This document shows positions 24,737-34,260 of a stretch of DNA of 64,000 nucleotides, one piece after another (within the stretch, counting starts at the first letter, position 1; each line of letters begins with the position of its first letter). A model generated the notes under the pieces. The model ran no database searches. It had not been told where the DNA came from and was given only the letters and a program-made list of their open reading frames with translations. A program made the translations under genes and the position numbers. This DNA comes from JAIEOG01 sp964611895 (GTDB lineage: Bacteria > Bdellovibrionota > FAC87 > UBA2466). The DNA lies in the NCBI GenBank assembly GCA_964611895.1, contig CAZTDN010000018.1:1-64000 (forward strand), read 5' to 3'.

Positions 24737-26299
24737 TCAACGAAATGGATCAGAACCGATTACGCTGTAATCTTCATGCGCAACACCCCATGGACCCATC
24801 TGATGCGCCTTGAACGTTGCATCCCAATTGGGGCGCTTTGATCTGAGATAATTGCAATCCTGATTGCTGTCCGCCTTTCGATGAAGATACTCCAATGACG
24901 GCACCCCAAGGTTCCCCCAATTGGAAATCAAAACAAACGAAGGATTGCCGTAGGGGAAAGAAATCACATTCGCCCGACCGAAGAGAGTCACCAAACAGCT
25001 CTCAAAACGAGCATAGTCATTTCTGTTGAGATCTTTTTGATCATGAAAAAAGATATACTCACGCCCCCATCCAGAAGAGGTCGTTCCAAGGTCCTTTGCA
25101 GAAGCGATTTTTACTTTAAAGGGTTCATCTTGCTTGGCAAGCCTTCTGCACTCGATTTCTTTACCCACCACGTTCAGTGGCGTTCGAGAAAGAACACAGG
25201 CCTCAAATCCCAAGCGAGAAGCAGAAACACAGCTATCCGCGTTGGTCGATCTTAAAGCGAGTGGCTTGCCACCCGGATTTTGGGCCACAGAAACAACACA
25301 CTGCATCGGATCAAGCGCAATTCCATCGCGGCAGTTTTCGTTGATCAGCTCCGCGCGGCACTGTCGAATCTGTTTGGAGCGGGCGTTTGGCTCCTCCCCC
25401 GCCACTACGCTCGTGCAAGTGGGTGTCTCGCTTTCTTTTTCTAGGGCGATGCACTTTTCAAACTGAAACCGCGCCCGCGCTTCGCACGGTGTGTGTCCCA
25501 GAACAGAGAACGTCTTTCCAGTGCACACGGTGTGATCCATCTCCCCCCAGAGTGCGTAGTGGCGCCCATCGATGCATTGGTTGTTCAAATGAGCTTCTTC
25601 GCACTGCTTATAGAGCTCTGGGTACGGGAGAGGGTTCATGTACACCAAGCCTAGAGGATTGGTACGCTGGGTTTGCGGCCCAGCTGCGACCGCCCTCACT
25701 TTTGCCGCTACAGCGTGAAAAGCAGGTTTTTGTTGGGGCGAAGGTGTCATTTGTGACACCTGCGTTGCGTGATTTGTGTTGAACTCACGCAGGTACTGCT
25801 CGGCCAGAGGCGAAAGTTTCCCCCGTGTTTGGGCTTGAGCATAATGATCGCGCAGCGCCCCAGCGACCGACGGGAGAAACCGGCTGTCGACTGTAACCTT
25901 ACCATTCACTACAGGAATCGGTTGGTACCCGCTGCGGGTCTTCCCCCAAACTGCCCCCTGGCTCGCGATCACGTCTGCGCTCTCGCTAGGCTTGGTTGCG
26001 GTGGATTCTTTGATTTTTTGCTTTTGCCAAAACTGCTCCGCCACGTCGGGCAACACCCCCTGCGCCTGTCGCCAATCGGTGTAAATTTTGTAGAGCAGGC
26101 TCGCCGTTTCCGGGGCGAAACTCGCTGCATTGGCAATTTCCCCATTGGCTAATTGAATTACCTCCGGCTTCCCCGTTAATGAAGTGGCAACCATCACCCC
26201 GTTCTGAGGAAATACCGAAACCGTTGCCGCACTGGTCAGAACCCCTGACAAGGTAAAAGCCCAAACCAACACCCCAAATCTCGCCATGTTTAGTCGCAT
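24737..26299 (-). CDS. Cysteine-rich exported protein of unknown function
   Basis: About 520 residues. The start is uncertain between ATG 26299 and ATG 26287; both give a signal peptide (FGVLVWAFTLSGVLTSAAT). TATAAT on the minus strand at 26312-26307 lies very near, which may favour the later ATG with a short leader. The middle part has at least fourteen Cys in about 200 residues, many near CEEAHLNNQC, EMDHTVCTG, TPCEARARF, CRAELINENC and ADSCVSASRLGFEAC. That suggests a disulfide-bonded periplasmic or surface protein. The C-terminal part mentions no known motif. It is divergent from a leucine-rich-repeat gene. No family is recognised. Confidence 0.7.
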   Translation of the reverse strand: MRLNMARFGVLVWAFTLSGVLTSAATVSVFPQNGVMVATSLTGKPEVIQLANGEIANAASFAPETASLLYKIYTDWRQAQGVLPDVAEQFWQKQKIKESTATKPSESADVIASQGAVWGKTRSGYQPIPVVNGKVTVDSRFLPSVAGALRDHYAQAQTRGKLSPLAEQYLREFNTNHATQVSQMTPSPQQKPAFHAVAAKVRAVAAGPQTQRTNPLGLVYMNPLPYPELYKQCEEAHLNNQCIDGRHYALWGEMDHTVCTGKTFSVLGHTPCEARARFQFEKCIALEKESETPTCTSVVAGEEPNARSKQIRQCRAELINENCRDGIALDPMQCVVSVAQNPGGKPLALRSTNADSCVSASRLGFEACVLSRTPLNVVGKEIECRRLAKQDEPFKVKIASAKDLGTTSSGWGREYIFFHDQKDLNRNDYARFESCLVTLFGRANVISFPYGNPSFVLISNWGNLGVPSLEYLHRKADSNQDCNYLRSKRPNWDATFKAHQMGPWGVAHEDYSVIGSDPFR

Positions 26300-26419
26300 C
26301 AGTCTATTATAACTTTGGGTATTAGTTCTGCCTATAACTCTGATTGCGTTCATTTATTGGAAACGCGTGCGCATTCCCCCTAGCCTTACAACTAAACAAA
26401 CCTAAATGGGGGATTGGAA

Positions 26420-27796
26420 ATGTTTCGATTGTTCTTGGTACTACTCGCAGCCGCAAGCCCGTGCTTTGCCGATAAGGCAAGCTTTATTCAGCTTTGCGAA
26501 AGCTCCGTGCTTTCCGCAGACACGACCCAGACGCTCGATGCCTTGCGCAAACACGTCGAATGGAACGCCCTGCTCCAGGGCAAAGAGCGTTCTTCAGAAA
26601 AGGCGACCTGCTCGGAACTGGGTGAAAGCCTGAGCAAAGTAGAAAAATTGGTTCTGCCTGGGGGGACGTTTGCTTATTTCTTCACGCCGGATCTCACCCC
26701 TATTGCGCACTTGAGCTGGTTGAAGAGCCTCAACATCTCAGGGCAAACCGTGCATTCGCTGGAGCCCCTGCGCTTTTTAAAACAGCTCCATACATTGAGG
26801 ATTTCGGGAGTCCGCGCGCAAGCCCAAGGACTTGCCGTTTTGACGGAACTGCCGGCACTCCAGTCTCTCCAAGTAACGTTAAACAGTGGCGAGGACGCCG
26901 ACACGGTTGCCGACTTGAAAGCCATCAAGGATCTGACACTTTTCGTGGGCAATCTCACACTGAAAAACCTTCCCTACACAGTGCAGACGCTCGAGCTCCA
27001 CGCCAGCCCGGAAACCAAAGTGGAACTCTCTTCCGGAAATTTTCGTTCCATGTCCGTGAATGGGTTGGTCGCGCGGGACTTAGAATGGCTCACGGCTTCC
27101 AAGCATTGGTTAACCGAACTCCGGCTCCATGGGACTCAGATCCAGGACTACTCGGCCTTGGGAGAAATGCGCGCCCTACGCAAGGTCGAGGTGGAAGACA
27201 GCAACCTCACAGACCTGGGCTTTATGAAAGAGCTCCTGTACGTAGAAGAGCTGGAGCTCGCTCGCAACCAGATCCACGATGTGGGTCCGCTCTCCGGGCT
27301 CACACGCCTACGAACACTTACGTTGGACAGCAATCCGCTTTGGAACGTTGGGAGCCAGCTCGGAACTCTCTTTAAACTGGAAAAGCTCAGCATGCGCGAT
27401 GCCCGGCAGGTGGGTGTGTTGAAACTGGAGTATCTGGAGCGGCTGCGGATCCTGGACCTGACCGGGAATCATTACCACACTATGGTCATTCCAAACCAAG
27501 CAGACGCTCATTACCGCCTCGAAGAGCTGTACATGGGAAATAACGAAGTCCGCTGGATCGATAAAGGCCTAGAGAATCTTAAAAACTTAAAAGTGCTCGT
27601 ATTGAGTAGCAACAAGCTCACTTCGGTGAAAGAGCTCGAAGTCCTCACCACCTTGGAAACGCTCTCGCTAGAAGACAACAAGCTCACCGACGTGAGTGGG
27701 CTGTCTGCGCTAACAAGTCTCAAGCAGCTCAGACTACGGGACAATCCGCTCAGCTCAAAGGATTGCCCTGTTTTTCCCGCTTCTATCTGCCAGTAA
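26420..27796 (+). CDS. Exported leucine-rich-repeat protein (internalin-like)
   Basis: The ATG at 26420 has GGGGGA 6 bases upstream and starts a signal peptide (MFRLFLVLLAAASPCFA); a TTG two codons earlier is less likely. After a short N-terminal domain (about 20-90) the protein contains about a dozen leucine-rich repeats of 21-24 residues, clearest at the C-terminal end (LEELYMGNNEV, LKVLVLSSNKLTSV, LETLSLEDNKLTDVSGL, LKQLRLRDNPLS). The end, SKDCPVFPASIC, looks like a Cys-containing cap. Such proteins bind other proteins in the periplasm or at the surface; the partner is unknown. A strong terminator follows. Confidence 0.85.
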   Translation: MFRLFLVLLAAASPCFADKASFIQLCESSVLSADTTQTLDALRKHVEWNALLQGKERSSEKATCSELGESLSKVEKLVLPGGTFAYFFTPDLTPIAHLSWLKSLNISGQTVHSLEPLRFLKQLHTLRISGVRAQAQGLAVLTELPALQSLQVTLNSGEDADTVADLKAIKDLTLFVGNLTLKNLPYTVQTLELHASPETKVELSSGNFRSMSVNGLVARDLEWLTASKHWLTELRLHGTQIQDYSALGEMRALRKVEVEDSNLTDLGFMKELLYVEELELARNQIHDVGPLSGLTRLRTLTLDSNPLWNVGSQLGTLFKLEKLSMRDARQVGVLKLEYLERLRILDLTGNHYHTMVIPNQADAHYRLEELYMGNNEVRWIDKGLENLKNLKVLVLSSNKLTSVKELEVLTTLETLSLEDNKLTDVSGLSALTSLKQLRLRDNPLSSKDCPVFPASICQ

Positions 27797-27797
27797 A

Positions 27798-27835
27798 AAA
27801 AAAGGGAGGGCGCCTGACAGGCGCCCCCCTCTTTC
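27798..27835. terminator. Bidirectional rho-independent terminator
   Basis: GGGCGCC (27808-27814) pairs with GGCGCCC (27820-27826) around the loop TGACA, extended by GGGA/CCCTC flanks. An A-run (27794-27803) on the left gives a U-run on the minus strand, and CTTTCCTCT lies on the right. It sits between convergent genes, 12 bases after the LRR stop, and could end both transcripts. Confidence 0.85.
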
Positions 27836-27850
27836 CTCTACTCATCTTTT

Positions 27851-28804
27851 TTACTTAGCGATAATCAGCTCCACGGCAAACCCGACAAATTCGGCCAGGG
27901 ATTTGCGAATCTGTTCGTTAAACGCTTTTTTCTCAGGATCGCCGTCTTCTAGAGAAAGCTTCATCGCAAACTCTTGAAGTTCTTTTTTTACGTTATTAAA
28001 CGCCACCGCTCCTTCGATCGAGACGCCTTCGACCGCGACTTCGAGTAAAGAGTCGTTCACGTTCAAAATTAACGCAGTTGTCTTCGTGCCATCGACGATT
28101 TGCAGCTGTTCATTCCAAGTGAGCTTCAAGCTCTTTTTGTCGGTTCGGTTTTCAAAGGCTTTGAGCAATGCGGTGAGAGCCTTTTTTTCGCTCAATTCAG
28201 GAAGCTCGATTTCAAATTTCTTTAGATAGGCCAAGCGCTTTTTGACAATCGCCTCCATGCCATCCAAAAACACGCCCATGTCCTTGGCTGTTTCTAAGTC
28301 GTCGCGCTCCTGACAAACATCTTCGAGGTATTCTTGCTCGTCTTTGTCGAAGGATTTGGATTGAATATTTGCCTCCGAGCAGGGGTCAGAGGATTTTTTC
28401 ATTTCTGCTATGACGTATTTCGCAAGTTTCAAAACATCCGTCTTGGTCGAGAGCGATGCAATGACATGCATTTCTTCGGTGCCGTTGACTTCCGCTAGCT
28501 TGGTTTCGACACGAGCCGCAATGGAACTGGCTTTGCCTGGTGCCCAACGGGTGCTCAAGACCGAAAGCGAAGCCGACACATCAAGATTTCCTTTGTCGAG
28601 ATCGGTAGCTTTCTCATCTATCTGGAGATTGAGCGATCCCAAGAGGTCTTTGCCGGAGGCGTCTTGTACTTGGGCTGCCTCGATCACTTCAGCAGCAATT
28701 GCTGAGAGAGTCTTGTTAATCTGCGCATAGTCCAAGCTCGCACCAAATACGGGACTGGAAAAAACTGCGAGGACGAATGCAAATGTGCGTGGATTCCGGA
28801 ACAT
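27851..28804 (-). CDS. Exported Lys/Glu-rich protein of unknown function
   Basis: This 317-residue protein begins with a signal peptide (FRNPRTFAFVLAVFSSPVFGA). GAGG precedes the ATG. The mature part is mostly helical by residue pattern, rich in Lys, Glu, Asp and Leu, with two Cys in SDPCSEANIQS and LEDVCQERD that could pair. Repeated-looking segments such as ISAEVIEAAQ and LSVLSTRWAPG are not regular enough to call a repeat. It lies between the LRR gene (convergent, with a shared terminator) and the large HEAT-like gene (upstream on the same strand, with a 118-base gap). No family is recognised. Confidence 0.7.
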   Translation of the reverse strand: MFRNPRTFAFVLAVFSSPVFGASLDYAQINKTLSAIAAEVIEAAQVQDASGKDLLGSLNLQIDEKATDLDKGNLDVSASLSVLSTRWAPGKASSIAARVETKLAEVNGTEEMHVIASLSTKTDVLKLAKYVIAEMKKSSDPCSEANIQSKSFDKDEQEYLEDVCQERDDLETAKDMGVFLDGMEAIVKKRLAYLKKFEIELPELSEKKALTALLKAFENRTDKKSLKLTWNEQLQIVDGTKTTALILNVNDSLLEVAVEGVSIEGAVAFNNVKKELQEFAMKLSLEDGDPEKKAFNEQIRKSLAEFVGFAVELIIAK

Positions 28805-28906
28805 AATCCCTCCTGAGGATGTGAAGTGTCCCAGAGGCTATGAAATTTTAGCGCTCTAATGTCAATTCCTCGTGCCGCAGTGAGCCGGATTTCGATGCCA
28901 GGTGTT

Positions 28907-28924
28907 AAAGGTACGCGGTACCTT
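28907..28924. repeat. Palindromic element, single arm (locus 1)
   Basis: AAAGGTACGCGGTACCTT carries one copy of the arm GGTACGCGGTACC. The arm is itself an imperfect palindrome (GGTAC-GCG-GTACC). It overlaps the last two bases of the stop of the HEAT-like gene. No second arm is present within 40 bases. Confidence 0.8.
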
Positions 28925-31900
28925 ATTGAAGCGTATGAACCAATTCTTCTAACCCCGCCCGAAGGTCGCTTTCCACCACACCCTCGGCGAGACGTTTGAG
29001 GCCGGCTCGAGCAGGCTTCGCGTTGGGACCCATCCGCTTTAGCTCAGAAAGAACCTCCAAAAACAAACCCTTTATCTGGGCAGAGGATTGCCCTTCCAAA
29101 TTCACGGCAATTAGCTTTGTCAGTTCCACAGCACTTACTGCTGATAACTCCGGAGCGATTTTCCACAATACCTTAGCTCCCAGCAAACGCCGCTGCGGTT
29201 CGTCCGAACGGACCGCAGCCAAAACCTGAGGCAACGCAAAGCGCGCTTTGGGGCCTATCTCGCCTGCCAACACTAAACCCCTTTCAAAATCTTCGGGTTT
29301 TGCCGGGTGCACCAGCCGTGCTTGTAGCTGGGGGAGGATCGGCTCCCAATCAGGCTGGAGATTTTTCAAGACCTGTGTGATTGGCGAGAGCCCGCTCAGC
29401 GACTTGGCACCGAGAGCCGCTTGAACCAATGCGGGAGAGGCCGGTTGGGCCTTTTCCTTGAGGGAGTACAGCTTCCAAAGGAGTTCATTCGTATCGTGAT
29501 CATTGTTTGCCAGTAACTCAGAGAGAATTCTTACGGTGCGCTCGGACAACTCAACAGAAGGACTCGCCAAAGCCCCTCGCAGTTCAGCAGGAAGATTGGA
29601 CCGGGTGTTGTAGCCCTTTAGCAATTGCTTTAGCCATTGCGCCGCCTCGTCCGAACGACCTGCCCATTCCACCAGCGCCCCGGCAATAACAGAATCGTGC
29701 GCTCCGATTCCACCTCGACGTTCCACACCCGCAATGCGCTTTTCGAGCTCAACCTCCAAAAACTCGTCGTCGCTACCCGCACGCGCGATCTCTTGTAGCG
29801 CCACAAAACCCTTGGCGCTATTGGGATTGCTTGCGAGCTCCCGCAAGTACTCGCGCGCCGGAGGCAAATCCCGCGAGAGCAGCGCAAGATAACCCAGCGA
29901 TTGCGACACGGTGCCTAGTTCAACTTTGCTCGCGAATATGTCTTCGTCGGCCCGATCGACGATCTGGCGCAATGGTAAATAAGCTTCGCGATCCACTTCG
30001 CCTATCTCGAGCAGTGTCCTGACGAGTAAATGGTCTTGCGTTTTTCGAACAGCCGGGTCGCCATCCGGGCGCTTCAAAATCTGAACGAGCTCCGGCACGA
30101 CTCCCTTTGCATTTGCCCCCAATTTGCCCAAGGTCTCTAGCTCGATTGAATGGTCCATAAGGGACCCTTGTCTGAGATTTTCAGCAAGCACTTTAGCAAG
30201 TGCCGGGGGATCGTTTTGGAGCTGGAGTAGCTTCAACGCTGTTTCAGGATTCTTTTTTGATTTCTCATAGACAGCGCCGCGTAAAGAATCGGGATAGTAG
30301 TTTGCGAAATCGAGAACACTCCTGAGATGAGCCAAATTCACAGGCTCACCTCCAATCTCTGCCGTCAACAACCGCTCGGCCTCCTTCACAAAAAAAGCGC
30401 CCAGCTTTTGGCGGGTGGAGTCCTCTGGAATGGCATTGGCTGCAAGCGCCCACAACGCCTTTACCACGTCCTCTCTTACGGCCGAATACTCCGGATCGTC
30501 CACGACTTTGAGCAAGTCCGGCACCAAAGCTTCAAACCCACTCCACTCAGAATATTGGATCAGCAAGAGAGCGCCATAGATCGCAGGCGCAGGCTGAGCG
30601 CGCTTGAGATCGTTGCGGATGCGCTGGACCACCCGAAGCTTAGATTGGAGCGGGGCGCGTTCAAAAGCCCCTTTCAAGTTCGTACTTTGATGCGACTCCA
30701 TCACAATGGCGATTAGCGCTTTCGTGTCGCCCTGAGAGGTCTGTGGCCAAGCATTGGCGTATCTGGAATCGAGGTCCTCTTTTAGTTCGGGGTGTTTTTC
30801 TACTAGTCTCGCCATTTCTTTTTCGGTAGCCGCATCGCCCTCCCCCAAACGAGTCAATAGATTCAGCTTGTACTCTGCATCATTGGGTGAAGGGCTTGGC
30901 TGGGCCACCACCGCTCGACGCAAGGCCTTGTGAAACGCAGGGGTGACCCCCCACTTCGACAAGATCGCTGTTCCAAATACCCGCCTCATCCCAGTGGATT
31001 GAAACGCCAGGTGCACCGCCTCCTCCACCGGAGGATCTTTCCAATAAGCTCGGCGCTGCACCTGCGATGCTACGGCTACCTGGAGATCCGGCGCGCCGCT
31101 TTGAACTGCGTAGCGAAACAACGCATTCAACGTGGACTCGGGCATCCCCACAGCCACATCCAGAAAAAAGGCACCGCCCTCACCTCGAGGATCGTACTCA
31201 GCATCCACGGAAATCAACTCTGCGAGACGTGGAAAAAGATTCACAGGTTCGGGAACCACGGCAAACAAATGCTTGAGTGCTTTTGCCGACTCTTGGGCCT
31301 CTTCCGACTCGACTGCTGGTTTGGGGTCTGCAAAAACGCACGCATCCCACCCTTTTACTGGCTGTCCAAAACGCAGCGCGAGCCGGTAACTCTGGTACTC
31401 AGGCGATTGGAAGTCGGTCAGCGCTCGGCTCAGGTCCTGGAGAAATTTCGGTCCGAGAGCAATTTGCCGACGCAGCTGCGCGGCGACTTGGTCCGTTTGG
31501 GCCGGTGTCAGGGGCTTGCCCCCCACCACGAGCGCAGTTTTCTTGGAAAGGCTACGACGCACTCGAGCCGCCTGGGGCGACACGACTGGCAGCGAGCGGT
31601 TCCACTCGAGCAGCGCGCTCAGGAGCATCAGGGTGGGTCCAGATAGTTTTTCGGGCTTCGCGTCTTCGAGCAACGCCTGGGCATAAAGCCACGCAATGGC
31701 ATTGCTGCCGTGATTCACTGAAATCTGGATCAGCTCTTCGAGCGCTGCAATGCCGGATGGCGTCCCCCGATAGCGGTAGGCAAACTCCGAAAGTTCTTCC
31801 TCCGAGGCTTGGGCACCCAGCCCTTTGGCTCCGTGGATCTGCTGCCAGATACTGGCCGCTTCTTCGGCAAGATCGCGGTGCAGGTGAGACTTCGTCTCCG

Positions 31901-32204
31901 AGCTCAGGCCGCGCAGTTTGGCTCGGGCCTCCCAGGAAAGGTTGCGTAGTTTGTCGCCTTCACAGATCCAAGGCGTTTTCAGACGAGTCAATTCAAACAG
32001 GCGCTGAACTTCAAAAGACTCCAGGACAGGCTTTGCCAGCAAGCTCTCCAAAAGACGCTTTTTGTCAGAGTCGGGATCGAGAAAAAGCGACTTGGGTGCC
32101 TCGTAAAACTCCAGCGCTTTGTGGCGCTGCCTAGACACGCCATGATCGTCCGCCCACACCGATGCCGCCACCAGCCCCAGAAATCCCCAGACAGCAATCT
32201 TCAT
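28923..32204 (-). CDS. Large exported HEAT-repeat-like protein, unknown function
   Basis: This 1093-residue protein starts with a signal peptide (MKIAVWGFLGLVAASVWA); GGGGGAA lies 7 bases upstream. The rest is nearly all helical, with HEAT/Armadillo-like segments, clearest in residues about 500-1090 (LGKLGANAKGVVPELVQILKRPDGDPAVRK, split here by many others, and ERGLVLAGEIGPKARFALPQ). Such solenoids act as protein-binding scaffolds. No catalytic motif, membrane span or lipobox is seen, so it is expected in the periplasm or at the surface. It is flanked on both sides by palindromic elements, one overlapping its stop and another just upstream of its start. Confidence 0.75.
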   Translation of the reverse strand: MKIAVWGFLGLVAASVWADDHGVSRQRHKALEFYEAPKSLFLDPDSDKKRLLESLLAKPVLESFEVQRLFELTRLKTPWICEGDKLRNLSWEARAKLRGLSSETKSHLHRDLAEEAASIWQQIHGAKGLGAQASEEELSEFAYRYRGTPSGIAALEELIQISVNHGSNAIAWLYAQALLEDAKPEKLSGPTLMLLSALLEWNRSLPVVSPQAARVRRSLSKKTALVVGGKPLTPAQTDQVAAQLRRQIALGPKFLQDLSRALTDFQSPEYQSYRLALRFGQPVKGWDACVFADPKPAVESEEAQESAKALKHLFAVVPEPVNLFPRLAELISVDAEYDPRGEGGAFFLDVAVGMPESTLNALFRYAVQSGAPDLQVAVASQVQRRAYWKDPPVEEAVHLAFQSTGMRRVFGTAILSKWGVTPAFHKALRRAVVAQPSPSPNDAEYKLNLLTRLGEGDAATEKEMARLVEKHPELKEDLDSRYANAWPQTSQGDTKALIAIVMESHQSTNLKGAFERAPLQSKLRVVQRIRNDLKRAQPAPAIYGALLLIQYSEWSGFEALVPDLLKVVDDPEYSAVREDVVKALWALAANAIPEDSTRQKLGAFFVKEAERLLTAEIGGEPVNLAHLRSVLDFANYYPDSLRGAVYEKSKKNPETALKLLQLQNDPPALAKVLAENLRQGSLMDHSIELETLGKLGANAKGVVPELVQILKRPDGDPAVRKTQDHLLVRTLLEIGEVDREAYLPLRQIVDRADEDIFASKVELGTVSQSLGYLALLSRDLPPAREYLRELASNPNSAKGFVALQEIARAGSDDEFLEVELEKRIAGVERRGGIGAHDSVIAGALVEWAGRSDEAAQWLKQLLKGYNTRSNLPAELRGALASPSVELSERTVRILSELLANNDHDTNELLWKLYSLKEKAQPASPALVQAALGAKSLSGLSPITQVLKNLQPDWEPILPQLQARLVHPAKPEDFERGLVLAGEIGPKARFALPQVLAAVRSDEPQRRLLGAKVLWKIAPELSAVSAVELTKLIAVNLEGQSSAQIKGLFLEVLSELKRMGPNAKPARAGLKRLAEGVVESDLRAGLEELVHTLQ

Positions 32205-32220
32205 CGCAGTTCCCCCGGTT

Positions 32221-32278
32221 GGTACGCGGTTACTTTTTCCAAAAGGTACCGCGTACCTTTCAAAAGGTACGTGGTACC
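32221..32278. repeat. Palindromic element, three arms (locus 2)
   Basis: Three arms are present: GGTACGCGGTTAC (32221-32233), GGTACCGCGTACC (32245-32257) and GGTACGTGGTACC (32266-32278), separated by T/A-rich spacers. Arms 1 and 2, or arms 2 and 3, can pair. It lies between two divergent genes, so it cannot be a simple 3' terminator there. Confidence 0.85.
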
Positions 32279-32355
32279 TTTAGTAGAATACCGGACGATC
32301 GCCGAAGCGTCGCGTGTGCAATGACAAGCACCATGCCATGCCGTATCATGCGCGC

Positions 32356-34260
32356 ATGTCGGTTGAATGGGTGGTTTTTGAAGACGCGTCTCTCCTAGAA
32401 CTGAGTCGCAAGGCGTTTCCGCACGCTTCCCCAAACTGGTGGAGCTGGGATCAGTTTCTGGACAAGTGTGGTGAGCCCCTTCTCGAAGCAACCACCCAAG
32501 CAAAGCTCGGCTTTGAGACCGCTCTCAAAGACACTCCCAGCACTATCGGAGAATGGGTCGCCACTCTGGAACAGCTGCGCGAAGCCCCACTACGCACACT
32601 CGATGATGCGGAATATTGTCTTTCGCACTTGGCACCGACCTCGAAAAACCACTTTTTGCTGCGCCTTCTCAAACTCTACTTACAATCCCCTCTGGCACAA
32701 GGGGATCGCATGGCTCGCACCGATCGCGTGGCCCAGCATTTTTCCCAAATACCCTGGGAACACCCCCCAGAGAAAATACTCTTCCTCAAAGCACGACAAC
32801 CCTGCGGTGGATTTGAGGAGTTTTATCGGCGAATTCAGGAGCACGTCCCCGCTAGTGAATACCTCGAAACATGGAACTGGAATCCGCTTCCTCAGCCGCG
32901 TTCGCGCCGCTTTCGCCGTCCGACGGTGATCCATTCCGATGCCACTACCCTCCTCAACCGTCTGTGCGAAAAAGTCTATTCTGAAACCCGAAAGGGTCGA
33001 CAGGTGCAGCTGTACGTCGAAGCAAACGCCGCAAGCCAGGCGTACTTGCAATGCCGACTCGCCCACGCCATCGGACCTGATTGGAGAAACATTTCTCTGG
33101 CGCCCTTGCACCCTCTACCCGCGACGAAAAACTGCACTTCACTGGCGTATTGTGAGCCGTTACCAGAACCCAAAGGAGTGCTGGCATTGGAGCCTGGAGA
33201 GCGGTTTCGCTTGCGTGTCGCGGGGTTTGCGATTGCCGAGGTGGAACCCCACTCACAACGCACACAGGAACGACTCCAAGCGTTCAGCGCTCCGGGGCCT
33301 GGCCATAGGTTTTTGTTTCAAGTAGGCGATAAAACTTCGCTCCACGCACCCCCTCCGGCGTCTCTGTCGCCCGGTAAACAGGAAAACACCCCCGAGTTTA
33401 GCCCCTGTGTTTTTTCAGCGACAGCACTAGAAACTTATCAGGAGTGTCCAGCGAAGTATTTTTATAGCTACGCCACACGCCTTCGCCCCCCCATCTCGCC
33501 ACGCGATTCATTTGCAACTATGTTTGGCAAACTCACCCACCAAACGCTCGAACAAGCGTTTCGTGAAAATGACTGGCGCCAAATTCAAACGCCTCTACTC
33601 CAACAGATTTTCTCTCTACACCTTGATCGCGTAGTAGCGGCAGAGGGAGCGCACGCTCTCCCAGCATGGCTCGCTACCGCACTGGTCAAAAGATTCGAGC
33701 CCGTGGCAGCTACCATCCCTCTTATGGAAACTAAACTGAGAGATGCCTTCGGAGAACTCCGCCCTTCGCGCTTTGAGCAAGACTTTGAAATCCCCTTTGG
33801 TGAAGTGACGCTCCAGGGGCGTATAGACCGCATCGACACCACTCCCGACGGAGCCGCGCTTATCGTCGATTATAAAACCGGAAACGTCGATTTTTCCCCC
33901 GAGCAGGTGCGCAAAGGCACCCACTTTCAGGCGTTGATCTACGCCCTGGCGGCAGAGAGCCTGTTCCGACCGGTGGGCGGGGTCCTGTTTTATGATCTGA
34001 AGCTGGGTGAAATTCGCCGCGGCTTGGCCAGGAGTAGCCAGTTCCCCAAAGCTGATAAGAATTCTCTCACCCGAGGACACTGGCTCGATGAAGAGAAATG
34101 GGAAACGACCCTTTCCGCGGGGCGCGACCACCTGAACGCGACTATCCACGCAATCCAATCCGGAGATTTTCGCCCCACTCCTTCGCCACAGACCTGTGAA
34201 TACTGCGAGTACGGAACACTCTGCCGAAGCAGGGCGGGCTGGACGGGAGCCATGCCATGA
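32356..34260 (+). CDS. AddB-like protein with C-terminal PD-(D/E)XK nuclease and iron-sulfur cysteines
   Basis: The start is uncertain; I use ATG 32356 (MSVEWVVFED), but in-frame ATGs at 32314 and 32338 exist and no ribosome site stands out. The 634-residue protein has no Walker A. Its C-terminal third is a RecB-family nuclease: YQECPAKYFY, FGKLTHQTLEQ, GRIDRIDTTPDGA, VDYKTG (the D-x-YK catalytic core) and HFQALIYALA. Four Cys, one in YQECPAKY and three in CEYCEYGTLC (CX2CX5C), match the iron-sulfur staple of AddB and Cas4. It overlaps the downstream helicase by 4 bases (ATGA). It is about half the usual AddB length, and probably works with the helicase in end resection or recombination. Confidence 0.85.
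   Translation: MSVEWVVFEDASLLELSRKAFPHASPNWWSWDQFLDKCGEPLLEATTQAKLGFETALKDTPSTIGEWVATLEQLREAPLRTLDDAEYCLSHLAPTSKNHFLLRLLKLYLQSPLAQGDRMARTDRVAQHFSQIPWEHPPEKILFLKARQPCGGFEEFYRRIQEHVPASEYLETWNWNPLPQPRSRRFRRPTVIHSDATTLLNRLCEKVYSETRKGRQVQLYVEANAASQAYLQCRLAHAIGPDWRNISLAPLHPLPATKNCTSLAYCEPLPEPKGVLALEPGERFRLRVAGFAIAEVEPHSQRTQERLQAFSAPGPGHRFLFQVGDKTSLHAPPPASLSPGKQENTPEFSPCVFSATALETYQECPAKYFYSYATRLRPPISPRDSFATMFGKLTHQTLEQAFRENDWRQIQTPLLQQIFSLHLDRVVAAEGAHALPAWLATALVKRFEPVAATIPLMETKLRDAFGELRPSRFEQDFEIPFGEVTLQGRIDRIDTTPDGAALIVDYKTGNVDFSPEQVRKGTHFQALIYALAAESLFRPVGGVLFYDLKLGEIRRGLARSSQFPKADKNSLTRGHWLDEEKWETTLSAGRDHLNATIHAIQSGDFRPTPSPQTCEYCEYGTLCRSRAGWTGAMP

Noticed and set aside
31277..32134. A 285-residue open frame on the plus strand opposite the HEAT-like gene
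   Set aside because: Rich in Arg, Ser and Pro with no motif, and the minus frame has a signal peptide, a ribosome site and a helical repeat pattern.
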